Assembly (NCBI GenBank): GCA_003105015.1
Contig: PQAF01000029.1
Location: 1 to 64,000 of the forward strand
Reading direction: 5' to 3'
Length of the DNA stretch: 64,000 nt
DNA from: Rhodocyclales bacterium
GTDB lineage: Bacteria; Pseudomonadota; Gammaproteobacteria; Burkholderiales; Rhodocyclaceae
Part shown: positions 36,900 through 46,454 of the stretch, one piece after another
How the letters are laid out: every line of letters starts with the position of its first letter
Numbering within the stretch: the first letter of the stretch is position 1
Program-made: the position numbers and the translations under genes
The notes under the pieces: model-generated
What the model saw: the letters and a program-made list of their open reading frames with translations, nothing else
What the model was told of the DNA's origin: nothing
Databases searched by the model: none

Positions 36900-38110
36900 C
36901 GGCGCACCGCCCGCAGCGCCTCGGCCAGCTGGTCGACATCCTCGCGATTGTTGTAGAGGGCGAAGGAAGCGCGTGCCGTGCCCTCGACGCCGAAACGGCG
37001 CATCGCCGGCAGTGCGCAATGGTGGCCGCTCCTCACCGCGACGCCATGCTGATCGAGGATGGTGCCGACCTCCTGCGCCGTGAAGCCGTCCACCACGAAG
37101 GACAGGATGGCGCCCTTCTCCCGCGCCGTGCCGATGACGCGCAGGCCATCGATCTCGCCCACCCGCGCCGTGGCGTAGTCGAGCAGTGCCCGCTCGTGCC
37201 CGCCGATGGCCGCCAGGCCGATGCGTTCGAGGTAGTCCAGCGCCGCAGCCAGTCCCACCGCCCCCTCGACGTTCGGCGTGCCGGCCTCGTACTTGCGCGG
37301 CGGCGCGTCGTAGGTCGTGCGCTCGAAGGTGACGTCGCGGACCATGTGGCCGCCGCCCTGGTACGGCGGCAGCTTCGCCAGCCACTCCGATTTTCCGTAG
37401 AGCACGCCGATGCCCATCGGCGCGTAGAGCTTGTGGCCGGAGAAGGCATAGAAGTCGCAGCCGATGGCCTGCACGTCGACCGCCGTGTGGGCGATGGCCT
37501 GGGCGCCGTCGAGCAGCACCGGCACACCCGCTGAGTGCGCCCGCGCCACGATGCGCCGCACCGGCGTCACCGTGCCGAGCGCATTGGAGACGTGCGTCAC
37601 CGCCACCAGGCGGGTGCGCGGCCCGATCAGCTGCTCGTAGGCGTCGTAGTCGAATTCGCCGTCGTCGTCGATCGGCACGACGCGGAGTGCGGCGCCGGCG
37701 AGTTCGCAGGCCATCTGCCAGGGCACCAGGTTGGAATGGTGTTCCATCGCCGAAACCACGATCTCGTCGCCGGCGCGCAGGCAGGCGCGGCCGAAGGTGG
37801 CGGCGACCAGGTTGATGGCCTCGGTGGTGCCGCGCACGAAGACGATCTCGGCGGCATCGGCGGCATTCACGAAGCGCCGCACCCGCTCGCGCGCCGCCTC
37901 GTACAGGTCGGTGGCGCGGTCGCTGAGGAAATGCACGCCGCGATGGGTGTTGGCGTTGTCTTCCAGGTAATAACGGCGCAACGCCTCGATCACCTCCGCC
38001 GGTTTCTGCGTCGTGGCGGCGCTGTCGAGGTAGGCCAGGCGCCGGCCGCGCACCGGCCGGGCGAGCAGCGGGAAGTCGGCGCGCAGCCGATGAAAGTCAG
38101 TCCCCGTCAT
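36896..38110 (-). CDS. sufS: Cysteine desulfurase, SufS type
   Basis: 404 residues, PLP-dependent. Lys in SGHKLYAPMG (near 224) forms the Schiff base; ATTQKP, MEHHSNLVPWQ and the catalytic Cys in SGHHCALPAM (near 361) identify the group II/SufS type. Mobilises sulfur from cysteine. No sufBCD, sufE or sufU is adjacent, so it is an isolated copy in a leftward operon downstream of an FmdE-like gene (ATGA overlap). The start codon lies inside a dispersed repeat. Confidence 0.9.
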   Translation of the reverse strand: MTGTDFHRLRADFPLLARPVRGRRLAYLDSAATTQKPAEVIEALRRYYLEDNANTHRGVHFLSDRATDLYEAARERVRRFVNAADAAEIVFVRGTTEAINLVAATFGRACLRAGDEIVVSAMEHHSNLVPWQMACELAGAALRVVPIDDDGEFDYDAYEQLIGPRTRLVAVTHVSNALGTVTPVRRIVARAHSAGVPVLLDGAQAIAHTAVDVQAIGCDFYAFSGHKLYAPMGIGVLYGKSEWLAKLPPYQGGGHMVRDVTFERTTYDAPPRKYEAGTPNVEGAVGLAAALDYLERIGLAAIGGHERALLDYATARVGEIDGLRVIGTAREKGAILSFVVDGFTAQEVGTILDQHGVAVRSGHHCALPAMRRFGVEGTARASFALYNNREDVDQLAEALRAVRR

Positions 38111-38116
38111 GCGGCG
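38092..38116 (+). repeat. Dispersed 25-bp bipartite element, copy 9
   Basis: GAAAGTCAGT, 9 nt, GCGGCG: exact. Antisense over the stop codon of the FmdE-like gene and the first codons of sufS (Met-Thr-Gly-Thr-Asp-Phe). Confidence 0.88.
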
Positions 38117-38724
38117 CCGGCGGGGCGGATGCTGATGACCTGCGGGTCGCGCGCATGGTCGACGAGGATGGCGCGCACCCGCTCCTGCCAGAGGCGGCCG
38201 AACTCGCGCTGCATCTCCTCGCTGGCGCGGCCGGTGATGCAGGCGCCCATCAGCTCGCCCATGTGCGGCGCGCTCGGCACGTGTTCCAGATGCGCCGCGA
38301 CGTCCACCGCGGCGCCGGTGTCCTTGCGCGTGAAGCGGAGTTCCCCGCCGACGGCGGCATTGAAGAACAGCAGGTTGCGCCGGTCGAAGCGGCCGGCCAG
38401 CCCCTTGAAGCCGGTGTCGTGCGTCGCCCCGGTCACCAGCGTGACGATGTTGGCGATGACGCCGGTGACGCCGCTGGTCGACGCCTGGCGGAAGTCGACG
38501 CGGATGGCGCCGCGTTCGGGCAGGTCTTTCGGATAGAGCGCCTCCAGCGCCCTGATCGTCATCAGCCAGGCCGAGGCCACGGTCGGGCAGGAATGGCCGG
38601 CCGCCTTGACGGCATCGATGTAGCGGTACTCGAAGATGCCGCCCTCCGCCGCGCCGAGGAACCTGGCGAGCGGGTCGTACACCGTGATGCCCGGGGCCTG
38701 ATCGAAGAAATCGGGGTATCTCAT
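38107..38724 (-). CDS. FmdE-like domain protein
   Basis: 205 residues. GHSCPTVASAWLM (near 43-55) and the later IANIVTLVTGATHDTGFKG stretch resemble the FmdE family (named from formylmethanofuran dehydrogenase operons), whose Cys/His pair may bind metal; the C-terminal treble-clef zinc finger of archaeal FmdE is not present. The organism shows no methanofuran genes here, so the role is unknown. Coupled by ATGA overlaps to rsmB upstream and sufS downstream. Confidence 0.65.
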   Translation of the reverse strand: MRYPDFFDQAPGITVYDPLARFLGAAEGGIFEYRYIDAVKAAGHSCPTVASAWLMTIRALEALYPKDLPERGAIRVDFRQASTSGVTGVIANIVTLVTGATHDTGFKGLAGRFDRRNLLFFNAAVGGELRFTRKDTGAAVDVAAHLEHVPSAPHMGELMGACITGRASEEMQREFGRLWQERVRAILVDHARDPQVISIRPAGAA

Positions 38725-39995
38725 GGCTTCTCCTCAACTTGGTTGCGTTCCAGCACCGCGGCAAAGAACCCATCCGTGCCGTGCGTGTGCGGCGCCAGCC
38801 GCAGCGTCTCGCCGCATTCCAGCGCGATGCCCTGCTTTTCCAGAATCTCCTGCGCAGAGACCTGCCTGAAGTCCGCATGCGCGGCGAGGAAGGCGGCGAC
38901 GATGGCTTCGTTCTCCTCGGGCAGGATGCTGCAGGTGGCGTACACCAGCCGCCCGCCCTTCTTCACCAGCCTTGAAGCGCCCTTGAGGATGTCGTGCTGC
39001 TTGCGCGCCAGTTCGGCGACGCCCTCCGGCGTCTGCCGCCACTTCAGGTCGGGGTTGCGGCGCAGCGTGCCCAGCCCGCTGCAGGGCGCGTCGACCAGCA
39101 CGCGATCGACCTTGCCGGCGAGGCGCTTGATGCGGATGTCGTTCTCGTTGGCGATCGTCACCGGATGTACGTTGGACAGGCCCGAGCGCGCCACGCGGTC
39201 CTTCAGCCGCGCCAGGCGCTTGTCGGAGACGTCGAAGGCGTAGAGGCGGCCGGTCGAGCGCATCAGCGCGCCCAGCAGCAGCGTCTTGCCGCCGGCGCCG
39301 GCGCAGAAGTCGGCGACCATCTCGCCGCGCTTCGGCGCGAGCAGGACGCCCAGCAGCTGGCTGCCTTCGTCCTGCACCTCGATCGTGCCGTCGAGGTAGA
39401 GCGAATGCTTCTGCAGCGCCGGCTTGGCCTTGAGGCGGATGGCCAGCGGCGACAATGCGCCGGCCCCGGCGGCGATGCCCTCCTCGTTGAGCCGAACCAG
39501 CACGTCGTCGCGCTCGGCCTTGAGCGGGTTCACCCTCAGATCGAGCGGCGCGGCCTGGTTGAGCCCCTGCGCCAGCCTGAGCAGTTCCTCCGGCTGCATG
39601 TGCGCCAGCAGCCGCTCGGCCAGCCAGTCGGGGAAGTCCGCCTGTTCGGCGAGGCTGGGTTCGCCCGCCTGGCGGCCCTTCAGCTCGGCCACCCACTTCA
39701 GCTCCTTCTCGCTGACGGCACCCTCCAACTGGCGCTGGCTGATGCCCGACAGGCGCGTCAGCGCCGCCAGCACCAGCCGGCGCGGATTCGCCTCGGCGCC
39801 GAGCAGGTGCTCCAGCTGGCGCCGGCGCCGCAGCACGGCGTAGGCGGTCTCGGCGATGAAACCGCGGTCGTTCTGGCCGAGCAGGCGGTTGTCGCGAAAG
39901 AACTTCGACAGCACGGCATCGGCCGGATGCTCGAACTTCAGGAGCAGGTTGAGTGCCGTCGTCGTCGCGTCGATGAGTTTCGCCGTAATGCGCAT
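38721..39995 (-). CDS. rsmB: 16S rRNA (cytosine-C5) methyltransferase RsmB-like
   Basis: 424 residues. NusB-like N-terminus (about 1-130) and SAM methyltransferase core (FCAGAGGKTLLL, VLVDAPCSGLGTLRRNPD with the first catalytic Cys, ATCSILPEENE with the second). Methylates C967 of 16S rRNA. The ATG lies within a dispersed repeat and no SD is visible, so translation may be coupled to the DUF3108 gene, which ends 9 nt upstream. Confidence 0.92.
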   Translation of the reverse strand: MRITAKLIDATTTALNLLLKFEHPADAVLSKFFRDNRLLGQNDRGFIAETAYAVLRRRRQLEHLLGAEANPRRLVLAALTRLSGISQRQLEGAVSEKELKWVAELKGRQAGEPSLAEQADFPDWLAERLLAHMQPEELLRLAQGLNQAAPLDLRVNPLKAERDDVLVRLNEEGIAAGAGALSPLAIRLKAKPALQKHSLYLDGTIEVQDEGSQLLGVLLAPKRGEMVADFCAGAGGKTLLLGALMRSTGRLYAFDVSDKRLARLKDRVARSGLSNVHPVTIANENDIRIKRLAGKVDRVLVDAPCSGLGTLRRNPDLKWRQTPEGVAELARKQHDILKGASRLVKKGGRLVYATCSILPEENEAIVAAFLAAHADFRQVSAQEILEKQGIALECGETLRLAPHTHGTDGFFAAVLERNQVEEKP

Positions 39996-40005
39996 ACTGA
40001 CTTTC
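39981..40005 (-). repeat. Dispersed 25-bp bipartite element, copy 10
   Basis: GAAAGTCAGT, 9 nt, ACGGCG: exact. It fills the gap between the DUF3108 stop and rsmB, and the rsmB start codon is the first three bases of its spacer. Confidence 0.88.
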
Positions 40006-41021
40006 TATTTCTCCTGTGCGGCGGGCCGCGCGCCGTCGATTTCCAGTTCGACCGCGTTCTGGTCGAACACCTCGCCCTTGCGGTCGATGAAGCGGATGCG
40101 CACCGGCAGGTTGCGGTAATCCGACGCCAGCCACAGTTCCATGGCCTGTTCCCCCGGCAGGGCCGGCGTCTTGACATGCCAGGTGCGCAGCTCTCCGAAC
40201 GGCGTGGCGAGCGTCTCGTCGCCGACCGCCTCGTAGGCATAGCGTCCGTAGTTCTTGCCGGTGGCAATCATCATCTCGAGGCGCGCCGCCGCGCCGACAA
40301 GGCCCATCTGGTAGATCTGCGAAAGGATGTCCTGCGCGCCCGGCGTGAGCGCCACCTCGCGCCGCAGCTGGCCGCCGACGGTCAGCGCCGCCTTGCCGCT
40401 GCTCCAGTCGAAGCGCACGCCCTCTGCCGGCTTGCCCTTGCGCTCGACCTCGAAGGTTTGCGGCACCAGTCCCTCGGGCCCGACCACGCCTTCGCTCGAC
40501 TGCACGATGCGCACCTCGCGGAACAGCGCGACGAGTCCCGTCGTTTCCGTCACCGTCCGCAAGGCGTAGCGCCCGTCGTCATAGCGCCAGGTGTGCGTCG
40601 ATTCGCCGATCAGCATGCCCTGCTCGCCTTCGCCGCGCGTGACGACGAAGCGGATGCGGCCCTTGCGCGGCCAGTCGATCCCGGCCTTGGCCGGAGCGGC
40701 CGCAGCGGCAGGCACCGGCTCGGGAACTGTTGCGGGCTCAGGCGCCTCGGCCGCCGCCGGGGCCGGCATGTGCTCCGCTGGCGCCGGCTGCGGCAGACGC
40801 GGCCGGGGTTCGGCCTTCGGCTTCGGTGCCGGCCTGGGCGGCGGCGCCACCGGCGCCGGCTCGAGCCGCGCCGCCGGCTTGGGCGCCAGGCGCGCCTCCA
40901 GCATGCCGTTCGCCTCGGGCTCGTCGAGGAAAGGCAGACGCCAGCCCGGGCTGCTCACCGCCAGCACATGCACCAGCAGCGAGAGCAGCAGTGCGGCCAG
41001 GAGGCGACGGTCAATGCTCAT
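40005..41021 (-). CDS. DUF3108-domain envelope protein
   Basis: 338 residues: signal anchor (about 8-26), a long Pro/Ala-rich linker (about 38-115) and a C-terminal beta-rich DUF3108 domain (about 118-335: GIDWPRKGRIRFVVTRGEGE, ELWLASDYRNLPVRIRFIDRKGE). Function unknown; the proline-rich linker suggests it crosses the periplasm. Overlaps the purN 3' end by 11 nt; this purN-DUF3108-rsmB order is compact and probably one transcript. Confidence 0.85.
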   Translation of the reverse strand: MSIDRRLLAALLLSLLVHVLAVSSPGWRLPFLDEPEANGMLEARLAPKPAARLEPAPVAPPPRPAPKPKAEPRPRLPQPAPAEHMPAPAAAEAPEPATVPEPVPAAAAAPAKAGIDWPRKGRIRFVVTRGEGEQGMLIGESTHTWRYDDGRYALRTVTETTGLVALFREVRIVQSSEGVVGPEGLVPQTFEVERKGKPAEGVRFDWSSGKAALTVGGQLRREVALTPGAQDILSQIYQMGLVGAAARLEMMIATGKNYGRYAYEAVGDETLATPFGELRTWHVKTPALPGEQAMELWLASDYRNLPVRIRFIDRKGEVFDQNAVELEIDGARPAAQEK

Positions 41022-41655
41022 CCGGCAGTGGCGACAGCAGGGCGCCGCCGGCCGTGCGCTCCCCGGCGAGGCGCACGCGGCCGTCCGCGCCGAGGCTCAG
41101 GCGCCCCTCGACGAACCAGCGCACCGCCTGCGGATAGGCGACGTGTTCCTGGGCCAGCACACGCGCGGCGAGCGTGTCCTCGCTGTCGTCGGGGTACACC
41201 GGCACGGCGGCCTGGATGACGACCGGGCCGTTGTCGAGCGCCGGCGTGACGAAGTGCACCGTGCAGCCGTGCACGCGGCAGCCGGCTTCCAGCGCGCGCC
41301 GGTGCGTGTGCAGGCCGGGGAAGGCCGGCAGCAGCGAGGGGTGGATGTTCATCAGGCGGCCGTGGTAGCGGCGCACGAAGTCCTCGCCGAGGATGCGCAT
41401 GAAGCCGGCCAGCACGACGAGGTCGGGTGCGTGGCGGTCGATCTCGGCGGCCAGTGCGGCGTCGAACAGTTCGCGCGAGGCGTGCTCGGCGTGCGCAACG
41501 ACGGCGGTGGGGATGCCGTGGGCGCGGGCGGTATCGAGGCCCCTGGCGTCGGCCTTGTTGCTGATCACCGCACCGATGCGGCAGGGCAGCTTCGCCGCGA
41601 GCATGGCTTCCATGTTGCTGCCGCGGCCGGAGATGAGGATGACGATATTCTTCAT
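41011..41655 (-). CDS. purN: Phosphoribosylglycinamide formyltransferase
   Basis: 214 residues. SGRGSNMEA near the N-terminus and NIHPSLLPAFPGLHTHRRALEAG with the catalytic His, followed by GCTVHFV, define PurN. Transfers the formyl group of 10-formyl-tetrahydrofolate to GAR in purine synthesis. Start ATG 41655, 2 nt after the lipoprotein gene. Confidence 0.96.
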   Translation of the reverse strand: MKNIVILISGRGSNMEAMLAAKLPCRIGAVISNKADARGLDTARAHGIPTAVVAHAEHASRELFDAALAAEIDRHAPDLVVLAGFMRILGEDFVRRYHGRLMNIHPSLLPAFPGLHTHRRALEAGCRVHGCTVHFVTPALDNGPVVIQAAVPVYPDDSEDTLAARVLAQEHVAYPQAVRWFVEGRLSLGADGRVRLAGERTAGGALLSPLPDEH

Positions 41656-41657
41656 GT

Positions 41658-42365
41658 TCAGAATTTGACGGGCAGGAAGATGGCCGAGGCGAGATTCTGG
41701 AAAACCTTGGCGACGATGCGGTTGGTCTTGTCGGCGATGATCTTCGAGAGCAGGTCGAGGCTGCCGATGATCTTGCCGAACTCGCGCTCGAAGGACAGGT
41801 TCTTCACCGGCCCGGCGCCTTCGTTGGAGAGCAGGTAGTGCTCGCCATTCGGCATCGCCGCGTTGGAGAGCTTCCAGACGGCGATCTCGACGTTGCGCGC
41901 AGCGTTGAACAGCGCCTGCGGGTCGAGGTCGTCGATCAGGAACAGCTCGGTCTTGTCGTTGAAGGCGGTCTGCACCATGCCGCCGAGGCCGGCGACGAAG
42001 GCCAGCACACGGTCGCCGGCGAAGTCCTCGCGGAAGGCGAGGTGGATGGCGTCGGTGCCGCGCCTGTTCTCCAGCTCCTTGAACGCCCAGCCATGGTTGG
42101 CCTCGAAGATGCGCGCCACCGCCGCCTCGAGGCTGGGCTGGCCGCCCTTCCTCCACTCGCGCGGATTGCGCCGGTACAGTTTCTCGGCGAGCAGCTTGAG
42201 GCTGGCGAACACTTCGCGCTGATGCGCCTCGGCGACGCGGTCGATGTCGGACTTGGCGATCTGGTTCGGATCGAAACCGGAGACGGGTTTGCGCGGGGTC
42301 GTTCCCGTGGTCACGCAACCGGCCAACAAGGGCAGGAAAATCAACGGGATAAACCGGGAAATCAT
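41658..42365 (-). CDS. Lipoprotein of unknown function
   Basis: 235 residues with a lipoprotein signal (LPLLAGC, Cys at 17). Helical C-terminal part; no recognised domain. Conserved-looking stretches are REWRKGG, ANHGWAFKEL and AFREDFAGDRVLAFVAGLGGM. Upstream of purN in the same operon. Confidence 0.8.
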   Translation of the reverse strand: MISRFIPLIFLPLLAGCVTTGTTPRKPVSGFDPNQIAKSDIDRVAEAHQREVFASLKLLAEKLYRRNPREWRKGGQPSLEAAVARIFEANHGWAFKELENRRGTDAIHLAFREDFAGDRVLAFVAGLGGMVQTAFNDKTELFLIDDLDPQALFNAARNVEIAVWKLSNAAMPNGEHYLLSNEGAGPVKNLSFEREFGKIIGSLDLLSKIIADKTNRIVAKVFQNLASAIFLPVKF

Positions 42366-42419
42366 GCGCCATCATAGCGCAAAGGCCCTGCGTCGCGCCA
42401 AGCCCCTGTCGGCAAAGGC

Positions 42420-43061
42420 CTATTGCGCGGCGCGGCGGTGCTTGAGGTAGCCGATCGCCGCCGGCATCACGGAGACGACGATGATGGCGAGGATCACCAG
42501 GCTCAGGTTGTTCTTGATGATCGGCAGGTTGCCGAAGAGATAGCCCGCCACGGAGAGCGAGGCCACCCACAGCACGGCGCCGGAGACGTTGAAGGCCTGG
42601 AAGCGCGCGTAGGTCATCTCGCCGATGCCGGCGACGAAGGGGGCGAAGGTGCGCAGGATCGGGATGAAGCGCGAGAGGACCAGCGCCTTGCCGCCGTGCT
42701 GCTCGTAGAAGACGTGGGTCTTCATCAGTGCCGCCTTGTTGAAGAAGCGCGAATTCTCCCAGTGGAACACCTTCGGGCCGAGGTAGCGGCCGATCGAGTA
42801 GTTCACGCTGTTGCCTAGCACCGCCGCGGCGATCAGCGTGCCGTTCAGCACCCAGATGTCCATGCCGCCGGTGGCCGCCAGCGCGCCGGCGACGAAGAGC
42901 AGCGAATCGCCGGGCAGGAAGGGCGTCACGACGAAGCCGGTCTCGGCGAAGACGATGAAGAACAGGATGGCATACACCCAGGGCCCATGCTGGGCCAGCA
43001 GCGCGGCGAGATGCTTGTCGAGGTGGACGGCGATGTCCCAGGCGAGGGCGAGGAGTTCCAT
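42420..43061 (-). CDS. DedA family membrane protein
   Basis: 213 residues with about five membrane segments and the DedA signatures [19 protein letters not shown] (about 38-56), [10 protein letters not shown] and [20 protein letters not shown]. Members are undecaprenyl-phosphate or phospholipid flippases/transporters that use the proton gradient. Divergent from mutL. Confidence 0.93.
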   Translation of the reverse strand: MELLALAWDIAVHLDKHLAALLAQHGPWVYAILFFIVFAETGFVVTPFLPGDSLLFVAGALAATGGMDIWVLNGTLIAAAVLGNSVNYSIGRYLGPKVFHWENSRFFNKAALMKTHVFYEQHGGKALVLSRFIPILRTFAPFVAGIGEMTYARFQAFNVSGAVLWVASLSVAGYLFGNLPIIKNNLSLVILAIIVVSVMPAAIGYLKHRRAAQ

Positions 43062-43110
43062 TGGCTTCCGCAGGCAAAAAAGCCCGCAGAGTATAATTCA
43101 TCCCGCTCCC

Positions 43111-44820
43111 ATGCCGGCCATCAAACCGCTTCCCGACCTCCTCATCAGCCAGATCGCCGCCGGCGAGGTGGTCGAGCGGCCCGCCTCGGTGGTGAAGGAA
43201 CTGCTGGAGAACAGCATCGACGCCGGCGCGCGCAACATTTCCGTCCAGCTGCTCGAAGGCGGCGTGCGGCAGATCCGCATCGTCGACGACGGCGGCGGCA
43301 TCCCGAAGGACGAACTGCCGCTGGCGCTCGCGCGCCACGCCACCAGCAAGATCGCCTCCCTCGAGGACCTCGAAAGCGTCGCCTCGCTCGGCTTCCGCGG
43401 CGAGGCGCTCGCCTCCATCGCCGCCGTGGCGCGGCTGACTTTGGTCAGCCGCATCGGCGAGGCGCCGCACGCCTGGCGCATCGGCCCCGGGCAGGAGGTG
43501 GCTCCCGCGGCGCTGGGCGGCGGCACGGTGATCGAGGTCGACGACCTCTACTTCAACACGCCGGCACGACGCAAGTTCCTCAAGAGCGGGCACACCGAGT
43601 TCGCCCACTGCGAGGAGGCCCTGCGCCGCATCGCGCTGGCCCATCCTGACGTCGCCTTCCAGCTGCAGCACAACGGCCGCACTGCGCTGCACCTCGCCGC
43701 CGGCGACGCGGCGCGGCGCGTGGCCGACGTGCTCGGCGCGGAATTCGCCGCCCAGTCGCGCGCCATCGACGCCGCGGCGGGCGGCCTGCGCCTGGCCGGC
43801 CATGCGGCGCTGCCGGCGTATTCGCGGGCCCGCGCCGACGCCCAGTATTTCTTCGTGAACGGCCGCTTCGTGCGCGACAAGCTGCTGGCGCACGCGGTAC
43901 GCGAAGCCTACGCCGACATCCTGCACGGCCAGCGCCATGCCGCCTACGCGCTGTTCCTCGAGATCGACCCGCGCGGCGTCGATGTCAACGTGCACCCGGC
44001 CAAGACCGAGGTGCGCTTCCGCGACGGCCGCGCCGTACACCAGTTCGTCTTCCACGCCCTGCAGCGGGCGCTGGCGGCGCCGCTGGCACAGGTTGCCGCC
44101 GTGCCGGCGGGACTGACTTTTCCAACGGCCGCCGCGCAGCAGCAGCAGTCGCTCGCCGTCGCCCAGCCGGTCGCCGCCTACCACGACTTCGTGCGCCAGG
44201 CCCCGAGCGCGCCGATGCCGGAAGCGGAAGCCGGCGCGCCGCCGCCGCTCGGCTTCGCCGTCGCCCAGTTGCACGGCGTCTACATCCTGGCGCAGAACGC
44301 CACCGGACTCGTGCTGGTCGACATGCACGCCGCCCACGAGCGCATCCTCTACGAGAAGTTGAAGACGGCGCTGGACGCACGGCCGGCGGTGCAGCCGCTG
44401 CTGGTGCCGGTGGTGATCTCGGCCAGCGGCGAAGAAGCCGCCGCCGCCGAGGAACACGCCGAGGCGCTCGAGCGCCTCGGCTTCGAAATCGCCGCAGCCG
44501 GCCCGCGCGAGCTGGTGGTGCGCGCCGTGCCGGCGCTGCTCGCCAACGGCCGCATCCCCGACCTCGTGCGGGCGCTGCTCGCCGACCTGGAGAAGTTCGG
44601 CGCCAGCCGCGTCGCCGCCGAGCAGCGCAACGAGCTGCTGGCGACGATGGCCTGCCACGGCGCGGTGCGCGCCCACCGCGCGCTGACCCTGCCGGAGATG
44701 AACGCCCTGCTGCGGCAGATGGAGGAGACCGAGCGCGCCGACCAGTGCAACCACGGCCGGCCGACGTGGACGCAGCTGACGATGGACGACCTCGACCGGC
44801 TGTTCCTGCGTGGGCGCTAG
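43111..44820 (+). CDS. mutL: DNA mismatch repair protein MutL
   Basis: 569 residues. GHKL ATPase motifs: [17 protein letters not shown] and [17 protein letters not shown]-terminal dimerisation domain with [16 protein letters not shown]. No DQHAxxER endonuclease-type motif of the D-Q-H form and no ACR-CxHGRP: the stretch NHGRPT is present without the cysteine pair, so endonuclease activity needs testing. TATAAT at about 43091 is a likely -10. Two dispersed repeats lie within the gene. Confidence 0.97.
   Translation: MPAIKPLPDLLISQIAAGEVVERPASVVKELLENSIDAGARNISVQLLEGGVRQIRIVDDGGGIPKDELPLALARHATSKIASLEDLESVASLGFRGEALASIAAVARLTLVSRIGEAPHAWRIGPGQEVAPAALGGGTVIEVDDLYFNTPARRKFLKSGHTEFAHCEEALRRIALAHPDVAFQLQHNGRTALHLAAGDAARRVADVLGAEFAAQSRAIDAAAGGLRLAGHAALPAYSRARADAQYFFVNGRFVRDKLLAHAVREAYADILHGQRHAAYALFLEIDPRGVDVNVHPAKTEVRFRDGRAVHQFVFHALQRALAAPLAQVAAVPAGLTFPTAAAQQQQSLAVAQPVAAYHDFVRQAPSAPMPEAEAGAPPPLGFAVAQLHGVYILAQNATGLVLVDMHAAHERILYEKLKTALDARPAVQPLLVPVVISASGEEAAAAEEHAEALERLGFEIAAAGPRELVVRAVPALLANGRIPDLVRALLADLEKFGASRVAAEQRNELLATMACHGAVRAHRALTLPEMNALLRQMEETERADQCNHGRPTWTQLTMDDLDRLFLRGR
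43419..43443 (-). repeat. Dispersed 25-bp bipartite element, copy 11
   Basis: CAAAGTCAGC, 9 nt, GCGGCG. Antisense in mutL over Ala-Ala-Val-Ala-Arg-Leu-Thr-Leu, a conserved MutL segment, so the match may be partly imposed by the protein. Confidence 0.6.
44097..44121 (-). repeat. Dispersed 25-bp bipartite element, copy 12
   Basis: AAAAGTCAGT, 9 nt, ACGGCG: exact. Antisense in the variable linker of mutL (Ala-Val-Pro-Ala-Gly-Leu-Thr-Phe), 678 bp from copy 11. Confidence 0.9.
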
Positions 44821-45760
44821 CAAACCCACATCCCTGCCGCCGGCCATCTGCCTCATGGGCCCCACCGCCAGCGGCAAGACCGCCGTGGTGTTCGAACTGG
44901 CCGACCGGCTGCCGGTGGAGATCGTCAGCGTCGATTCGGCGCAGGTGTTCATCGACATGGACATCGGCACGGCCAAGCCGGATCGCGCCACGCTGGCGAA
45001 GTATCCGCACCACCTGATCGACCTGATCTCCCCCGAGGAAAGTTATTCCGCCGCGCGCTTCCGCGCCGACGCGCTGCGCGTGATGGGCGAGATCGCGGCG
45101 CGCGGAAAAATTCCGCTGCTCGCCGGCGGCACCATGCTCTACTTCAAGGCGCTGCGCGAGGGCCTCTCCGATTTGCCGCAGGCCGATGCCGAACTGCGGC
45201 GCGCCATCGACGCAGAGGCGCGCGTACGCGGCTGGCCGGCGCTGCACGCCGAACTGGCGGCGCTCGACCCGGCAGCGGCAGCGCGCCTCAAGCCGACCGA
45301 TGCCCAGCGCATCCAGCGCGCACTCGAGGTGGTGCGCCTGACCGGTGCGCCGCTGGCAGAGAGCCTGGCGCGCCGCACCGCCGACGCCCTGCCCTTCCGC
45401 CTCGTCCAGCTCGCCCTGCTGCCCTCGGACCGCGCCGTGCTGCACGAACGCATCGCCCGGCGCTTCGACGCCATGCTGGAAGCCGGGCTGATCGACGAGG
45501 TGAAGGCGCTGCGGAAAAAATACCGCCTGCACGCCGGCCTGCCGTCGATGCGCTGCGTCGGCTACCGACAGGCGTGGGACTGCCTCGAGGGCACCATCGA
45601 CTGCGCCGCGCTGCGCGAGAAGGGCATCGCCGCCACGCGCCAGCTGGCCAAGCGCCAGCTGACCTGGCTGCGCAGCTGGCCGGATGTCGAGGCCTTCGAC
45701 TGCCTGGCGGCGGATCTCGTCGCCCAGGTCACCCGGACCGTCGAGCGGGTGCTGGCTTAA
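44810..45760 (+). CDS. miaA: tRNA dimethylallyltransferase
   Basis: 316 residues. P-loop GPTASGKT (near 17-24), [15 protein letters not shown] and [10 protein letters not shown] are MiaA motifs. Adds a dimethylallyl group to A37 of tRNAs reading U-starting codons. GTG start overlapping mutL by 11 nt, the standard mutL-miaA pair. Confidence 0.96.
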   Translation: MGASKPTSLPPAICLMGPTASGKTAVVFELADRLPVEIVSVDSAQVFIDMDIGTAKPDRATLAKYPHHLIDLISPEESYSAARFRADALRVMGEIAARGKIPLLAGGTMLYFKALREGLSDLPQADAELRRAIDAEARVRGWPALHAELAALDPAAAARLKPTDAQRIQRALEVVRLTGAPLAESLARRTADALPFRLVQLALLPSDRAVLHERIARRFDAMLEAGLIDEVKALRKKYRLHAGLPSMRCVGYRQAWDCLEGTIDCAALREKGIAATRQLAKRQLTWLRSWPDVEAFDCLAADLVAQVTRTVERVLA

Positions 45761-45815
45761 GTTCCGGTCCGGCCCGCCGTTATTCCCCTGGTTACGGGAG
45801 ATAACGGAGACCGGC

Positions 45816-46454
45816 TTGTCCACTGCCAGCGAAACCGTCGATGACGCGGAAGAAGGAGCGGTGCCCCGGCCGAGCCTCGTCCTGCGCCTGAAGCGCCTGC
45901 TGGCCGCGCCCCTGCTGCTGCTGCGCCGCTTGCGCCAGCCCAAGACGGAGGCGGAGGCCGAGGAAGAGACGGCGGAAGCCATGCCTGACCGCCGCGGCGC
46001 ACGCGGCGAGGAAGTCGACGAGGCGACTGAGGTCCCCGCTGCGCCGCCGCCGTGGCGTCGGCTGCTGCCCTACGGCCTGGTCCTGCTGGCCGGCGCCGGT
46101 GCCGGCGGCGGCGGAATGTACTGGCTCTCGGCGCAGGTCATCGCCCGCCAGACGGCGGAACTGGGCGAACAGCAGGAAGAAGTCGCCCGGCTGAAAGGCG
46201 TGCTGGCCGGCTACGACCAGCTGGTCCTGCAGAACAGGAAGAAACTGGAAGAAGAGCAAAGCAGGCGGGTGGCGCTGGAAAATCGCCTGGCGATGGCCCA
46301 GGCCGACCTGACGCGCCAGCCCGCAGCCGGCGGGCGCGGCGCACCGGCGCAGGCCGCCGCCGGCCAACCCGGCAAGGCGGGGGACTGCACCCTGCGGCCG
46401 GGCAGCATCGGCAGCACCCTGAAGGACTGCCTGGCCGAATTCAACCGTCCGTAA
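45816..46454 (+). CDS. Membrane-anchored coiled-coil protein
   Basis: 212 residues. Charged N-terminal cytoplasmic part with a basic hydrophobic stretch (about 24-42), one clear membrane helix (about 86-107), then a coiled coil (about 108-160: [34 protein letters not shown] broken by repeats of heptads) and a C-terminus with two Cys ([17 protein letters not shown]). TTG 45816 is chosen because GGAGA precedes it by 5 nt. Family unknown. Confidence 0.6.
   Translation: MSTASETVDDAEEGAVPRPSLVLRLKRLLAAPLLLLRRLRQPKTEAEAEEETAEAMPDRRGARGEEVDEATEVPAAPPPWRRLLPYGLVLLAGAGAGGGGMYWLSAQVIARQTAELGEQQEEVARLKGVLAGYDQLVLQNRKKLEEEQSRRVALENRLAMAQADLTRQPAAGGRGAPAQAAAGQPGKAGDCTLRPGSIGSTLKDCLAEFNRP

Noticed and set aside
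41011..44991. Very long open frame on the minus strand running upstream of purN across the lipoprotein, dedA and mutL regions
   Set aside because: Only the purN part shows protein features; the rest is antisense to well-identified genes and reflects the scarcity of stop codons at high GC.
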